Shown here: positions 9,583 to 18,233 of the stretch, piece after piece
How positions within the stretch are numbered: the first letter of the stretch is position 1
Layout of the letters: each line of letters begins with the position of its first letter
Assembly (NCBI RefSeq): GCF_014192395.1
Contig: NZ_JACHXW010000003.1
Coordinates: forward strand, 1-64,000
DNA: 64,000 nucleotides
From: Paenibacillus endophyticus
GTDB taxonomy: Bacteria; Bacillota; Bacilli; Paenibacillales; Paenibacillaceae
Reading direction: 5' to 3'
Translations under genes and position numbers: made by a program
Notes under the pieces: model-generated
What the model was told of the DNA's origin: nothing
Databases searched by the model: none
What the model saw: the letters and a program-made list of their open reading frames with translations, nothing else

Positions 9583-11910
9583 CTACCGGATAAAGGTAGT
9601 AAGCTCATCTGTGTACAGGAGATGCAGCTCATGCATCGCCCTTGTACAAGCGGTGTAGAACAATTTCCGTTCGCTTTCGCGTCCATAATGCTCTTGATTG
9701 GCGTTTCCGATAATAACGGCATCAAACTCCACACCTTTAGCCAAATATGATGGGATGACGATAATGCCTTTCTCGAATGTGACGGTTTCTTTTTCGATTA
9801 ACCTGACGCTTGGCAAATAAGCCAGCAAAGCAGTGTGCATGCGTTTGCCCTCTGCCGCTGTTTTGCAAATAACGGCTATTGATGAATAGCCCGTATCCAC
9901 CAGCTTGTTGACACGGCTGTATACCTCGCTTGCGATTTGCGTCTCATCTTCCACCTTCGTAATCGTCGGTTCTTCTCCATCACGATTGAATGGCTCGATA
10001 AGGTCTCCGCCTTCGATCATCTTGCTTGTGAATGCTACTATCGGCCGGGTAGAACGATAGCTTCGTGCCAAAATGATTTTTTCAGTTTCTTCCTCGCTGA
10101 ATAGATCCGCTAACGGATCAAAACCGTTCCCTGATACCGCATGCGCGAATATCGACTGATTGAGATCCCCTAGGACGGTCATTTTGCAATTTGGGAATAT
10201 GCGCTTGAGATAATGATATTGGAAAGGCGAATAATCCTGAGCCTCGTCAATGAACAAGTGCTTCACAAGCGTATTCGTATGAAAACCTTCTAGCTTTTCT
10301 TTTAGATATAAATAAGGCGTCGCATCCTCATACAAAACTTCACCGCTATTAAGCTTAGCCAGCGTTTGCTCGCTAATATCCGCCCAGTTTTCCGGAAGCT
10401 CGTGCGAACCATCCAACGCTTGCTTATACGTTGCCGCATCGGATTCGAACAAGCGCTTATAGATCACCGGAACATCTAAGAAGAGCAATCGCTTCACGCG
10501 TTTTCTCAGCTTTTTGAATTTCGCCTGCACGACCATCGCTGCCAAAAAGTCCCGCTCCGCATCAAAATCATCGAAAGAATTGCCGGCAAACCGATTTTTT
10601 CGCTGCAATTCATCAAAGGCCTTCGCGTATGCTTCCTGATCGAGCAGCTCGATCTCCTCATGCACCCAATCCTGCTCGCGTTCCTCTCGGCTGAGCCTCG
10701 TCAGCTCCTTCAGCATCCATTCCGCGGTTAGCCGCATTCGATTGCCGATAGATACCGTCCGGTCCAGCTTATAGAATTGCTCTTTAATCGCCTCTTCGCT
10801 AATTAAAGTACGTCCCTTAAAGGTGATCGCTTTGAAAGAGAGACCGGCCTCACTAAGTCCAGCAGCATAGCTGTCAATCAAATGCATGAACGAAACGCCC
10901 GATTTATACGTAATGCCGTCGATTCTCGCCTCATAGCCCGGATCATTGGTTTCTGCTAGGGTATACTCCATTTGGGAAAATGGATCTTCAAGTGCAAACG
11001 TTTTGCCCAGCCTATGCTCCAAATATTGCTGGTACGTCGTTTGCTGCATATTTTGCTCGCCTAACTCAGGCAGTACGGTTGCGACGTAGCTGTTGAACAT
11101 AGGGTTTGGGGAGAAAAGAACAATTTGATCCGCTTGAAGAATGCCTCGGTAACGATAGAGCAAATAGGCGACACGCTGCAGCGCTGCTGACGTTTTCCCG
11201 CTTCCTGCAGCTCCCTGGACAATCAGCAGCCTTGCCCGTTCATTACGGATAATTTGGTTTTGCTCGCGCTGGATTGTCGCTACAATGCTTTTCATTTGAG
11301 CATCAGACTGCTTGCCGAGCACCTCCTGCAGCAGCTCATCGCCAATGGTGACACCGGTATCGAACATACTACGGATTTGACCGTCGCGAATGATGAATTG
11401 ACGCTTAAGTGTCATCTCACCCTTGATTTTCCCGCTTGGCGTTTCGTACGCAACTGGTCCAGGCCCTGAGTCGTAATAAAGGCTGGAGACGGGTGCGCGC
11501 CAGTCATAGATGAGATATTCATATCCGCTGTCATCAAGCAGAGAGCCCACTCCCAAGTAAATGGGATCTGCCTTTTCTTGCCCCTCCTCCGCTAAGTCAA
11601 TCCTTCCGAAATAGGGGGAGTGTTCGAGCTTCAACAACGTTTTCAGCTGTTCCTCGATATGGCGATGGCTGCGTTCCCGCTCCGAGAGCACCTCCGCTTG
11701 CTGCTTCATGCTCGCATGCGATTCAGCAGATTCCGCTGCATCCTCGAAATTCAACGTTACGTCATCCCAAAAATTACGTCGTATGTCCACGATATCGTCA
11801 CGCATGCCGCCTACCTGTGCTTGGAAATCCTCAATTCGAGCTCGAATGACTTCCGTCACTTGATCGACGCGCTGCTGCTCTATCGTTCGTTCCTTATTAA
11901 TATTCGTCAC
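9583..11910 (-). CDS. helD: HelD-like RNA polymerase recycling ATPase (UvrD/Rep superfamily)
   Basis: The 775-residue protein has a coiled N-terminal arm (about 1-100), a region containing YDWRAPVSSLYYD, and an SF1 helicase-type ATPase with Walker A GAAGSGKT (233-240). A DEAQDYSPFQ motif II lies farther on. This order matches HelD, which removes stalled RNA polymerase from DNA and aids recycling, rather than a DNA-unwinding UvrD. The start is a GTG with an AAGGAGTG site. It stands alone, convergent with the PAS-HTH gene and divergent from the transporter gene. Confidence 0.88.
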   Translation of the reverse strand: MTNINKERTIEQQRVDQVTEVIRARIEDFQAQVGGMRDDIVDIRRNFWDDVTLNFEDAAESAESHASMKQQAEVLSERERSHRHIEEQLKTLLKLEHSPYFGRIDLAEEGQEKADPIYLGVGSLLDDSGYEYLIYDWRAPVSSLYYDSGPGPVAYETPSGKIKGEMTLKRQFIIRDGQIRSMFDTGVTIGDELLQEVLGKQSDAQMKSIVATIQREQNQIIRNERARLLIVQGAAGSGKTSAALQRVAYLLYRYRGILQADQIVLFSPNPMFNSYVATVLPELGEQNMQQTTYQQYLEHRLGKTFALEDPFSQMEYTLAETNDPGYEARIDGITYKSGVSFMHLIDSYAAGLSEAGLSFKAITFKGRTLISEEAIKEQFYKLDRTVSIGNRMRLTAEWMLKELTRLSREEREQDWVHEEIELLDQEAYAKAFDELQRKNRFAGNSFDDFDAERDFLAAMVVQAKFKKLRKRVKRLLFLDVPVIYKRLFESDAATYKQALDGSHELPENWADISEQTLAKLNSGEVLYEDATPYLYLKEKLEGFHTNTLVKHLFIDEAQDYSPFQYHYLKRIFPNCKMTVLGDLNQSIFAHAVSGNGFDPLADLFSEEETEKIILARSYRSTRPIVAFTSKMIEGGDLIEPFNRDGEEPTITKVEDETQIASEVYSRVNKLVDTGYSSIAVICKTAAEGKRMHTALLAYLPSVRLIEKETVTFEKGIIVIPSYLAKGVEFDAVIIGNANQEHYGRESERKLFYTACTRAMHELHLLYTDELTTFIR

Positions 11911-12019
11911 GAAATCACTCCTTACGGATTTGTTATGCTTTTGGATAATTCGTTCGCCTTCAAAACGGTATCATCCATTTTACCATCTTCTGCCGATCAA
12001 TGAAATGCGGCAAAAACTA

Positions 12020-12048
12020 TTGCCGAGGCTGATCAGACCGTTTATAAT
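12020..12048 (+). promoter_or_regulatory. Candidate promoter of the riboswitch-transporter unit
   Basis: TTGCCG (12020-12025) and a perfect TATAAT (12043-12048) are 17 bp apart. Transcription would begin near 12055, about 40 nt before the riboswitch. Confidence 0.6.
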
Positions 12049-12093
12049 GACAAAGGCAGAAATGGAAGTAACCAATATCGACTTAATGCAATC

Positions 12094-12131
12094 CGCGGTT
12101 CGCAAACTCCCGCGTTATCAAAACTAGGAGG
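12094..12131 (+). ncRNA. preQ1-I riboswitch
   Basis: The stem CGCGG (12094-12098) pairs with CCGCG (12110-12114) around the loop TTCGCAAACTC. An A-rich tail AAAACTAGGAGG follows. Stem, loop and A-rich tail match the compact preQ1-I pseudoknot, closely resembling the Thermoanaerobacter tengcongensis type. The tail includes the AGGAGG site (12126-12131) of the transporter gene, so preQ1 binding would hide the ribosome-binding site. Control is therefore probably translational. The downstream gene, a queuosine-precursor transporter, fits this ligand. Confidence 0.88.
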
Positions 12132-12143
12132 TAACAAAGCAGC

Positions 12144-12860
12144 ATGTTTAACTTGTGGTTTGGCGCGATTTTTATGCTCGTGCATTTTTCATTATTTTTG
12201 CTTTCCTATCGTTTTTTCGGTCGGATAGGCATCTACGCTTGGATCGGCATGGCAACCGTGCTTGCCAATATCCAGGTCGTCAAAACCGTTGATATCCATG
12301 CTTTTGGCATCGTCATTGCCATTACGCTTGGCAATACGATGTATGGCACCATTTATTTGGCTTCGGACTTGTTGAACGAGAAGTACGGGGAGAAAGCTGC
12401 CAAAAAAGCGGTCTGGTTCGGTTTTTTCACGCTGGTTGCCACGACCATTATTATGCAGATGGCTCTCCTCTTTAATCCGTTAAACGAACCGTTTCCACTC
12501 GAAGTGCAAAGCGCGCTCGAAACCTTATTCGGTCTAATGCCGCGTATCGCACTCGCCAGCCTTTGCGCCTATTTCGTAAGCCAGTTTCTGGATGTAAGGA
12601 TTTATTCGTTTCTTAAGCGAGTATGTCCTGCCCCTAACCAACTATGGATTCGCAATAACGGCAGCACGGCGGTTAGCCAGTTAGTGGATACGTTTATTTT
12701 TTGCACGATTGCTTTTGCAGGGGCGCCTGGCTATGACAGCAAGCTATGGCTTTCGATTTTCCTGTCGACCTATGTCATCAAATTTATCGTTTCGATTTGC
12801 TCAACGCCATTTCTTTATGCGGCAAGAGGCTTTGTTTTCCGAGATGATAAAACCCCATAA
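12144..12860 (+). CDS. Queuosine precursor transporter (YhhQ/VUT family)
   Basis: This 238-residue integral membrane protein has about six hydrophobic segments and the family signature around GNTMYGTIYLASDLLNEKYG, followed by alternating hydrophobic stretches. YhhQ-type proteins import queuosine precursors such as preQ0 or preQ1 for tRNA modification. The preQ1-I riboswitch directly upstream supports that role independently of protein similarity. The ATG lies 12 bases after AGGAGG. It ends just before a bidirectional terminator and is convergent with the hydrolase gene. Confidence 0.93.
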   Translation: MFNLWFGAIFMLVHFSLFLLSYRFFGRIGIYAWIGMATVLANIQVVKTVDIHAFGIVIAITLGNTMYGTIYLASDLLNEKYGEKAAKKAVWFGFFTLVATTIIMQMALLFNPLNEPFPLEVQSALETLFGLMPRIALASLCAYFVSQFLDVRIYSFLKRVCPAPNQLWIRNNGSTAVSQLVDTFIFCTIAFAGAPGYDSKLWLSIFLSTYVIKFIVSICSTPFLYAARGFVFRDDKTP

Positions 12861-12866
12861 GGTTGG

Positions 12867-12900
12867 AAAAGCGGGATGCCTACTGCCAGGCATCCCGCTT
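12867..12900. terminator. Bidirectional terminator
   Basis: A perfect 14-bp stem AAAGCGGGATGCCT with its complement has a 6-nt loop. It lies between the convergent transporter and hydrolase genes and ends in short T runs on both strands. Confidence 0.85.
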
Positions 12901-12914
12901 TGTCTCCATTCTGC

Positions 12915-15239
12915 TTAAGGCGCGAATCCAATGTCATCCAGCATAATTTTGCCTGGACCGTCCAAGAAACGGAACGTGATCGTTTTAATTTCATTCACGG
13001 CAATTGTCGTATTATCTGTGCCGAATTGTTCCAACGGCAAGGTGAACGTTTGAAACACAGGCTCCGTTGACTCCTTATATTTTTTATTTTTCATACGATC
13101 TTCAAGCCAAGAATATGTCATGAACGAGGTGTATGCTGGCGGCGTAACCGGCATAAGTTCTGCTAGTTCTACCTCTGCACGCTCGCCCTCGGAGGTCGTA
13201 ACTTCAATTTCAACAGCAGGCAGCGGCGGAAGCTCGCTCACATGGGATTGGTCCCCGTCAACGGCTTCAGAAGCGTCAGCAATCTTCTCAGCCATTATAT
13301 CACGCTCCAAGTTTGCCATCGAGAAAACAAGCTTAGTCCTGGTTGTATCATCGTCTTGTAATCTTGTATGCACAGGGAGCTCAAGCTCATATTGCGCGCC
13401 CGCTGCATCCCATTCGAGTTCCATGCCTTTCGTTCCTTTGTTATTGCCGTCTCGATCCTCAGCAGCTGTAATATTCCAATTAGTCATGCCCGAAACAGCA
13501 GCCATACCCCCGCTTTTTAGCAGCGTTTTCCCCTGTCCGTCGTCATAACGCGTGACAGCCTCAAAGTCCGATGCCTCGTATCGGTTACTGTACGATGTTT
13601 CTGGCAGCCATGCCAGCCCGTAGCGGTAATCGGCAAATAGAGGCTTGTAGCTGGACTCACCTAGCAGCGTCGCCTGCAGAAACGCTGATACGTACACCTT
13701 GGAAATAAGACGCTGCTCATCCGCTTGCAGCAGCTCTTTGCGATTCAAAAACAACCCGCCCGGCGGTCGTTCATCCATTCTTCCCCACGCTGAATTAAAC
13801 TGGCTGTGGTTCGCATCAGCTATATATAATGCCGCCTTAAACCGATTTGAATCGTTTGAAAAGGTTGTGCGTCCATACTGGCGGTCGCCATAAAAGTTGT
13901 TTACGTCAGCGTCTCTTGCTCCCTGCAGCGTCAAATAATTAACGCCTGACAATCGTGCCGATTTATCGTCTACCTGCTTATCTGTCGGAGCGATGGCGAC
14001 AACGGACTGAATCGCAATATCGCTTAAACTGTCAAGTGTTTGATCCTTGCTGAACCACCGATCAGCATCAGCGGCCATAGCCACGGCTTGTCCGCCTCTT
14101 GAATGGCCAATCAATGCAACCTGACCAAAATCAACTTGACCTGACAGTGGATTTCCTTGCGCTGCGTGAAACGACTTGATTTGCTGCAAATGCTTGAGCA
14201 GTACCCATGCTCTTACCTTCATATCATTGTTCGGGATTCCTGACCAAACGGAATAATTCAAGAAATTCTCATCTACGGACACCGCAATGATGCCTTTGCT
14301 TGCAAGCAGCTCGCCTAGATAACCATAACCGCCATCCGAGAAGTCCTCCATGAGATGATTCCCATGGACGATAAGCGTTAATGGGAAGGGGCCGTCGCCT
14401 TTCGGCATCCAGACACGCCCATTAAGCGGAAGCTCTCGCTCATCAAATCCCCAAAACCATGTTTTCAGCTTTGACCATTTCGTAATGTATGAAGATGCAT
14501 CGACTTGAACTGATTGGATATCTATATTCTCGCCGAACATCTTCCTATGCTTGTCATATCCGCTGCCATATGTGAAGGCTTGAACCGCATATGCGCCTTT
14601 CTCGGCAGGGTTCACCGCATCCGGCAGGACAATACCGCTTGCCTCGGCAAGCTCGCGCTGAGGGGTTGCTGCTGGCCCCGTCCAATCAGCAGCTGTATAG
14701 GTAATAACGAACGCTGCAGCAAATAACAGTCCAATCGCTGCTTTGTTGATTGGCCTTATTTTTAGATGCATGAACAGCGCCAGCAAATACCCCATCCCTA
14801 AGCCGATCAATGTAAAAATAACGGAAAATAAAATAGCCATTATGATGCCAAACTCCGCGAAATATAAAATTAAATAAGTTTCCACGGCTGCATAGATGAA
14901 TGCCGCCATCAGTTTTCGCGGCAGCGGTACGTACATAAGGGCAAATAGAAACGAAACCAACTCGACAGCCACACTCATTGCAATGAAATTAACCGATAAG
15001 AAGACAAGAATATCAATTCCTATACCAAAGCCGGTCGGCATGCCAAGCACTGCTGCAAGCATAGCCAGCGATGCAAAAAAAACAAGGCTACCCTTAGCGA
15101 CGCGCGAACTGTATCCGTTACGTTCGTTCCGCGCAGCAAATCTCGATTTTATCCAAGCATACGTTCTTTTCCGTCTGCTTATCGGTGGTTCCGCATAATG
15201 ATGCACAGGCTGTTCAGGGACTTGCGATTCTAATTCCAT
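12915..15239 (-). CDS. Membrane-anchored alpha/beta hydrolase of unknown substrate
   Basis: This is a large 774-residue protein. A cytosolic, basic N-terminus is followed by about five membrane segments (about 48-205), then an alpha/beta-hydrolase domain. The nucleophile elbow is GHSRGG with Ser380, preceded by a VHGNHLMEDF oxyanion-type segment. IAPTDKQVDD and ADANHSQF are candidate sites for the acid and histidine. The C-terminal 150 or more residues are probably a beta-rich domain. Its GTG or ATG start region overlaps the end of the ABC ATPase gene by 10 bp, so they are likely co-transcribed. The catalytic domain probably faces outside; the substrate could be a polymer ester, lipid or peptide. 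I cannot choose. Confidence 0.75.
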   Translation of the reverse strand: MELESQVPEQPVHHYAEPPISRRKRTYAWIKSRFAARNERNGYSSRVAKGSLVFFASLAMLAAVLGMPTGFGIGIDILVFLSVNFIAMSVAVELVSFLFALMYVPLPRKLMAAFIYAAVETYLILYFAEFGIIMAILFSVIFTLIGLGMGYLLALFMHLKIRPINKAAIGLLFAAAFVITYTAADWTGPAATPQRELAEASGIVLPDAVNPAEKGAYAVQAFTYGSGYDKHRKMFGENIDIQSVQVDASSYITKWSKLKTWFWGFDERELPLNGRVWMPKGDGPFPLTLIVHGNHLMEDFSDGGYGYLGELLASKGIIAVSVDENFLNYSVWSGIPNNDMKVRAWVLLKHLQQIKSFHAAQGNPLSGQVDFGQVALIGHSRGGQAVAMAADADRWFSKDQTLDSLSDIAIQSVVAIAPTDKQVDDKSARLSGVNYLTLQGARDADVNNFYGDRQYGRTTFSNDSNRFKAALYIADANHSQFNSAWGRMDERPPGGLFLNRKELLQADEQRLISKVYVSAFLQATLLGESSYKPLFADYRYGLAWLPETSYSNRYEASDFEAVTRYDDGQGKTLLKSGGMAAVSGMTNWNITAAEDRDGNNKGTKGMELEWDAAGAQYELELPVHTRLQDDDTTRTKLVFSMANLERDIMAEKIADASEAVDGDQSHVSELPPLPAVEIEVTTSEGERAEVELAELMPVTPPAYTSFMTYSWLEDRMKNKKYKESTEPVFQTFTLPLEQFGTDNTTIAVNEIKTITFRFLDGPGKIMLDDIGFAP

Positions 15240-16018
15240 TGTGCTCCTTTCACGGTTAGCCAGCTCCGGCCTTCTCGGCGATCAATCTCGACTGGTACAG
15301 AGAAAAACTCGCTCATTAAGTCAGACGTCAGCACCTCGGATGTATCATTAGCCGCAAACACTTGTCCTTCCTTGATCAGCAGCGTTTTTGTAAAACAAGG
15401 CAATATCTCTTCAACATGATGGGTAACGTAAATGATCGTCGGCGAATCGTCTTCTTTGGCTACGGAAGCAACCATATGCAGTAATTGTTCCCTCGCAAAC
15501 ACATCTAGACCGGTACACGGCTCGTCCAGTATGAGCAGCTTTGGCGATGCCATCAACGCTCTTGCGATTAAAATGCGCTGCCTCTCCCCTTGCGAGAGCG
15601 TATCGTAAGTTCGGTTTATTAAAGCCGTGCAGCCCAATGATTCCATCAATTCTTCTGCTTTTTTTTGATCCCCCGCATCCGTATGATCGTACAGGCCAAT
15701 CGTAGCGAACTTCCCGCTAAGCACGATTTTCAGAGCGGTTTCACTGCCATACAATTTCTGCTGCAGAGAAGTGCTTACCCAGCCAATGCTTTTTCTTAGC
15801 TCGCGCAAATCAAATTCTCCGAATGTCTTGCCAAGAACCGACATCTTTCCTTCAGTTGGCCAAATATACCCGTTGATCATATTTAAAAGTGTCGTCTTGC
15901 CAGAGCCATTAAGCCCTAGCAGACACCAATGCTCGCCGCTTTTCACTTGCCAATGTATATCCTTCAAAATCCGTTCACTGCTGCGTTCCCATGAAACGCT
16001 CTGTATATCTATAATCAT
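15230..16018 (-). CDS. ABC transporter ATP-binding protein (YlmA-like)
   Basis: The 262-residue protein is a complete ABC ATPase: Walker A GLNGSGKTT, Q-loop around SLQQ, signature LSQGERQR, Walker B LLILDEP and the H-loop YVTHH. No membrane permease gene is adjacent, as for B. subtilis YlmA, so it may be an orphan ATPase or partner with a distant permease. I use ATG 16018, which lies eight bases after AGGAG; the upstream GTG at 16027 touches that site. It overlaps the downstream hydrolase gene. Confidence 0.85.
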   Translation of the reverse strand: MIIDIQSVSWERSSERILKDIHWQVKSGEHWCLLGLNGSGKTTLLNMINGYIWPTEGKMSVLGKTFGEFDLRELRKSIGWVSTSLQQKLYGSETALKIVLSGKFATIGLYDHTDAGDQKKAEELMESLGCTALINRTYDTLSQGERQRILIARALMASPKLLILDEPCTGLDVFAREQLLHMVASVAKEDDSPTIIYVTHHVEEILPCFTKTLLIKEGQVFAANDTSEVLTSDLMSEFFSVPVEIDRREGRSWLTVKGAQWN

Positions 16019-16060
16019 TGTAAGCACTCCTGTTCATTGACCATAGCTGTCTCTAAAAAT

Positions 16061-16089
16061 TTGACTTCGATTATCATATCGACCATTAT
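16061..16089 (+). promoter_or_regulatory. Candidate promoter of the alarmone synthetase gene
   Basis: TTGACT (16061-16066) and CATTAT (16084-16089) are 17 bp apart, upstream of the alarmone synthetase gene. A TATAAT at 16090-16095 overlaps but is badly spaced. Confidence 0.4.
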
Positions 16090-16182
16090 TATAATACAAC
16101 GATTCCAATCATGCACGGAACGTGTCGTCTTTTACTCTACCTATGCCTATACATACTCGTAATATCAGGAGTGAACTTGCTA

Positions 16183-16812
16183 ATGAAAACCAACCAATTG
16201 AAGCAATGGGCTCATTTTTTTCTTACTTATAAATTTGCGCTTGATGCCGTAGAAACGAAGCTTAATATTTTGAATGAAGAATTTCAATTTATACATGACT
16301 ACAACCCAATCGAGCATATGAAAACCCGAATTAAAGCTCCGGAGAGCGTCATGCAGAAGCTGCAGCGCAAAGGACTGCCGATCACGCTGGAAGACGCGAA
16401 AGAGCATATTCGAGATATTGCTGGCGTACGCGTGATATGCTCCTTCTCGACCGATATTTATCAGATCGTGGACATGATAAGCAAGCAAAGCGATGTTCGC
16501 GTTGTCGAGTTGAAGGACTATGTCATTAACCCGAAGCCTAACGGCTATCAAAGCATCCATTTACTCATTGAAATTCCTGTTTTTCTGACGGATCGGACAG
16601 AAAATGTACTCGTTGAAATACAAATCCGTACAATAGCGATGGATTTCTGGGCAAGCCTCGAGCATAAGATCTATTATAAATTCAATGAACAAATTCCGCC
16701 ACATATTCAAGAGCAATTAAAAGGCTCAGCCGATATGATTCATCTCCTTGACAGGCAAATGCTGGCGCTTAATGTGGAAGTGCAGAAGCATCGCGAGCAA
16801 GCGCTCAAATAA
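16183..16812 (+). CDS. Small alarmone synthetase, RelP/YwaC type
   Basis: This 209-residue single-domain enzyme should transfer pyrophosphate from ATP to GDP or GTP, making (p)ppGpp. It has RelA/SpoT-fold motifs: HIRDIAGVRVICSF, NPKPNGYQSIHL and EIQIRTIAMDFWASLEHK. These resemble B. subtilis YwaC (SAS2/RelP) more than YjbM (RelQ). No hydrolase, TGS or ACT domain is present. I use ATG 16183, eleven bases after AGGAG; the extra 24 residues possible upstream look unrelated. Such enzymes are usually induced by cell-wall stress. It stands alone with its own terminator. Confidence 0.9.
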   Translation: MKTNQLKQWAHFFLTYKFALDAVETKLNILNEEFQFIHDYNPIEHMKTRIKAPESVMQKLQRKGLPITLEDAKEHIRDIAGVRVICSFSTDIYQIVDMISKQSDVRVVELKDYVINPKPNGYQSIHLLIEIPVFLTDRTENVLVEIQIRTIAMDFWASLEHKIYYKFNEQIPPHIQEQLKGSADMIHLLDRQMLALNVEVQKHREQALK

Positions 16813-16851
16813 AAAGAAGCTCCGACCCATGGAAATGGGCGGAGCTTCTTT
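16813..16851 (+). terminator. Terminator of the alarmone synthetase gene
   Basis: A 12-bp stem AAAGAAGCTCCG with its complement also has an inner CCAT/ATGG pairing. It ends in TTTT immediately after the stop codon. Confidence 0.9.
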
Positions 16852-16856
16852 TGTTA

Positions 16857-16899
16857 AAATATAGGAAAGTATATCATTTCGCCAACTTTCTCTATATTT
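16857..16899 (-). terminator. AT-rich hairpin, likely terminator of the downstream minus-strand gene
   Basis: Arms AAATATAGGAAAGT and ACTTTCTCTATATTT pair with one bulge. On the minus strand the hairpin ends in TTTT and lies about 60 bp after the stop at 16960. It is AT-rich, so it may be a weak terminator. Confidence 0.5.
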
Positions 16900-16959
16900 C
16901 TACGCGAAACGTAAGCTTAGCCGCCAGTGGAAGGCTTCAGCCTTTACGCTTGTGATCCG

Positions 16960-17376
16960 TTAGGTTATCGCGTAATAAAGAGGAACGATGATTAAATTCA
17001 ATGCCAATGCTATAAGTCCGATTGCCATAGACCAACCCCCGAGACCGCGAGCGCCTTGCCGGTAAGCCATATAGCCGAGCACTGTAGCTGTAGCTCCCAT
17101 CAATACCGGCCAAATAAACCATGACGCAATCGCAAAAACTAGCGATACCCATCCAAGCGCATATCCGCCCGCTCTCGTATCTGCCCGCTCCGCTCTCTCC
17201 ACATGCCGGTCTTCTCTCCGCTCCGTCTGCATAACAGGATTTCCCACTGCAAAATCTGTAGCCATTTCTTCATTTACGTCAAGCAAGCGATCCGTCCCCA
17301 TAACAGGATGGCTTGTTCGTGCCGACCGATCTCGATCATCCAACAATTTTTTATAATCGTCTTCATAATTTCCCAT
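16960..17376 (-). CDS. Membrane protein with DUF4190-like C-terminus
   Basis: The 138-residue protein has a charged, hydrophilic N-terminal half (1-75, rich in Asp, Arg and Glu). Two or three membrane segments follow (about 76-138), with a YMAYRQGARGLGGWSMAIGL segment resembling DUF4190-type small membrane proteins. The function is unknown. The ATG has an AGGAGTGAT site. It sits 6 bp downstream of the DUF1540 gene, so the two may be co-transcribed. Confidence 0.7.
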   Translation of the reverse strand: MGNYEDDYKKLLDDRDRSARTSHPVMGTDRLLDVNEEMATDFAVGNPVMQTERREDRHVERAERADTRAGGYALGWVSLVFAIASWFIWPVLMGATATVLGYMAYRQGARGLGGWSMAIGLIALALNLIIVPLYYAIT

Positions 17377-17382
17377 CGATCA

Positions 17383-17595
17383 TCACTCCTTAGGTTTGAA
17401 AGTCAAGCAGCACGTGGACTTGGATTGCTTGGCTTCATCTTGATGGAATAGGCCAAGCTCGTCTCCAGCAAATTCTTCGTTGAAATTGGCGCCTGCATGC
17501 TGATCGATTTCAATATTGATTGCACCTGCACCGCAGTTGTTGCCTTCTTTCCAGAAGCTGCAATTCGCTACACTACATGACACGCCTTTCGGCAT
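17383..17595 (-). CDS. DUF1540 small cysteine protein
   Basis: This 70-residue protein has the DUF1540 pattern near its start: VSCSVANCSFWKEGNNCGA, with Cys 6, 11 and 20, and a late CC pair. Such proteins in spore formers are small and possibly metal-binding; the function is not established. The ATG follows GGAGGTGA and six T, but that ribosome site lies inside a strong hairpin, which suggests regulated or promoter-dependent translation. Confidence 0.75.
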   Translation of the reverse strand: MPKGVSCSVANCSFWKEGNNCGAGAINIEIDQHAGANFNEEFAGDELGLFHQDEAKQSKSTCCLTFKPKE

Positions 17596-17599
17596 AAAA

Positions 17600-17639
17600 A
17601 ATCACCTCCACTATCAAGTTTCCCTGAGTGGAGGTGATT
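17600..17639 (-). terminator. Terminator hairpin that also covers the DUF1540 ribosome site
   Basis: A perfect 13-bp stem pairs 17600-17612 with 17627-17639. On the minus strand it is followed by six T, as for an intrinsic terminator of the DUF3907 gene that ends at 17649. The 3' arm contains GGAGGTGA, the Shine-Dalgarno sequence of the DUF1540 gene whose ATG follows directly. Confidence 0.8.
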
Positions 17640-17648
17640 CATTCTGCC

Positions 17649-18149
17649 TTATTTTTGTCCTTGCATGCGGCGCTGCGTCATATAATCATTTTCGTAATAA
17701 GACAACTCGTCACGCAGCTCCTCGAATACTTTTGATACGCTAAGTACGATGCCGCGGGACTCGCGAGTAGGCTTGAAGCGGAACCGGATGGCATCCTGGC
17801 CCGTATAGGCGTAACGGCCATCTTCGGAATAGCACTCGTTCTTCGGATAGAAAAACGCGCTTACGCATTGATGGTAAACTTCATACAGCACGCGTTCCGC
17901 ATAATCAGTATCGAAATTGGGACGTCTGAGCAATACTCCCAGCTTTTCAACCGAGACTTCAGAAAATACCAATAAATGTCTCAAATCGGATAAAAGGCCT
18001 TTGTAGAAATTTTGAGCGTCTTCCCCATTATCTTCACTGGTTAATTGGAGCAAAGCGTTGTTATTCAGAAACGGCTCTAATTGATTAACCGCATCTTTAA
18101 GCTTCGTTCGAGTTGATTCCGTTAGCGCTTTGACGTTAGCAGTTGGCAT
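17649..18149 (-). CDS. DUF3907 family protein (YpuI-like)
   Basis: The 166-residue soluble protein matches the YpuI/DUF3907 type, with a helical first half and a conserved YEVYHQCVSAFFYPKNECYSE segment followed by YAYTGQDAIRFRFKP. Its function is unknown. I use ATG 18149, with AAGGGG ten bases upstream. The in-frame extension to 18215 lacks a ribosome site and would run into the promoter region. It is divergent from the subtilase gene. Confidence 0.8.
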   Translation of the reverse strand: MPTANVKALTESTRTKLKDAVNQLEPFLNNNALLQLTSEDNGEDAQNFYKGLLSDLRHLLVFSEVSVEKLGVLLRRPNFDTDYAERVLYEVYHQCVSAFFYPKNECYSEDGRYAYTGQDAIRFRFKPTRESRGIVLSVSKVFEELRDELSYYENDYMTQRRMQGQK

Positions 18150-18206
18150 ATAGGTAGTTCCCCTTTCATAATCCAAACACGCGTAAAAACTACAATCATT
18201 ATTATC

Positions 18207-18233
18207 GTACCACAAATTACAATGAAGTGGTAC
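18207..18233. promoter_or_regulatory. Inverted repeat between divergent genes
   Basis: GTACCAC (18207-18213) and GTGGTAC (18227-18233) form a perfect 7-bp inverted repeat with a 13-nt centre, upstream of the DUF3907 gene and about 100 bp upstream of the subtilase gene. It could be an operator. No regulator is implied by the sequence. Confidence 0.35.

Noticed and set aside
9584..9602. Terminator between the PAS-HTH and helD genes
   Set aside because: ACTACC/GGTAGT pairing exists but there is no T run in either direction and it overlaps the helD coding end.
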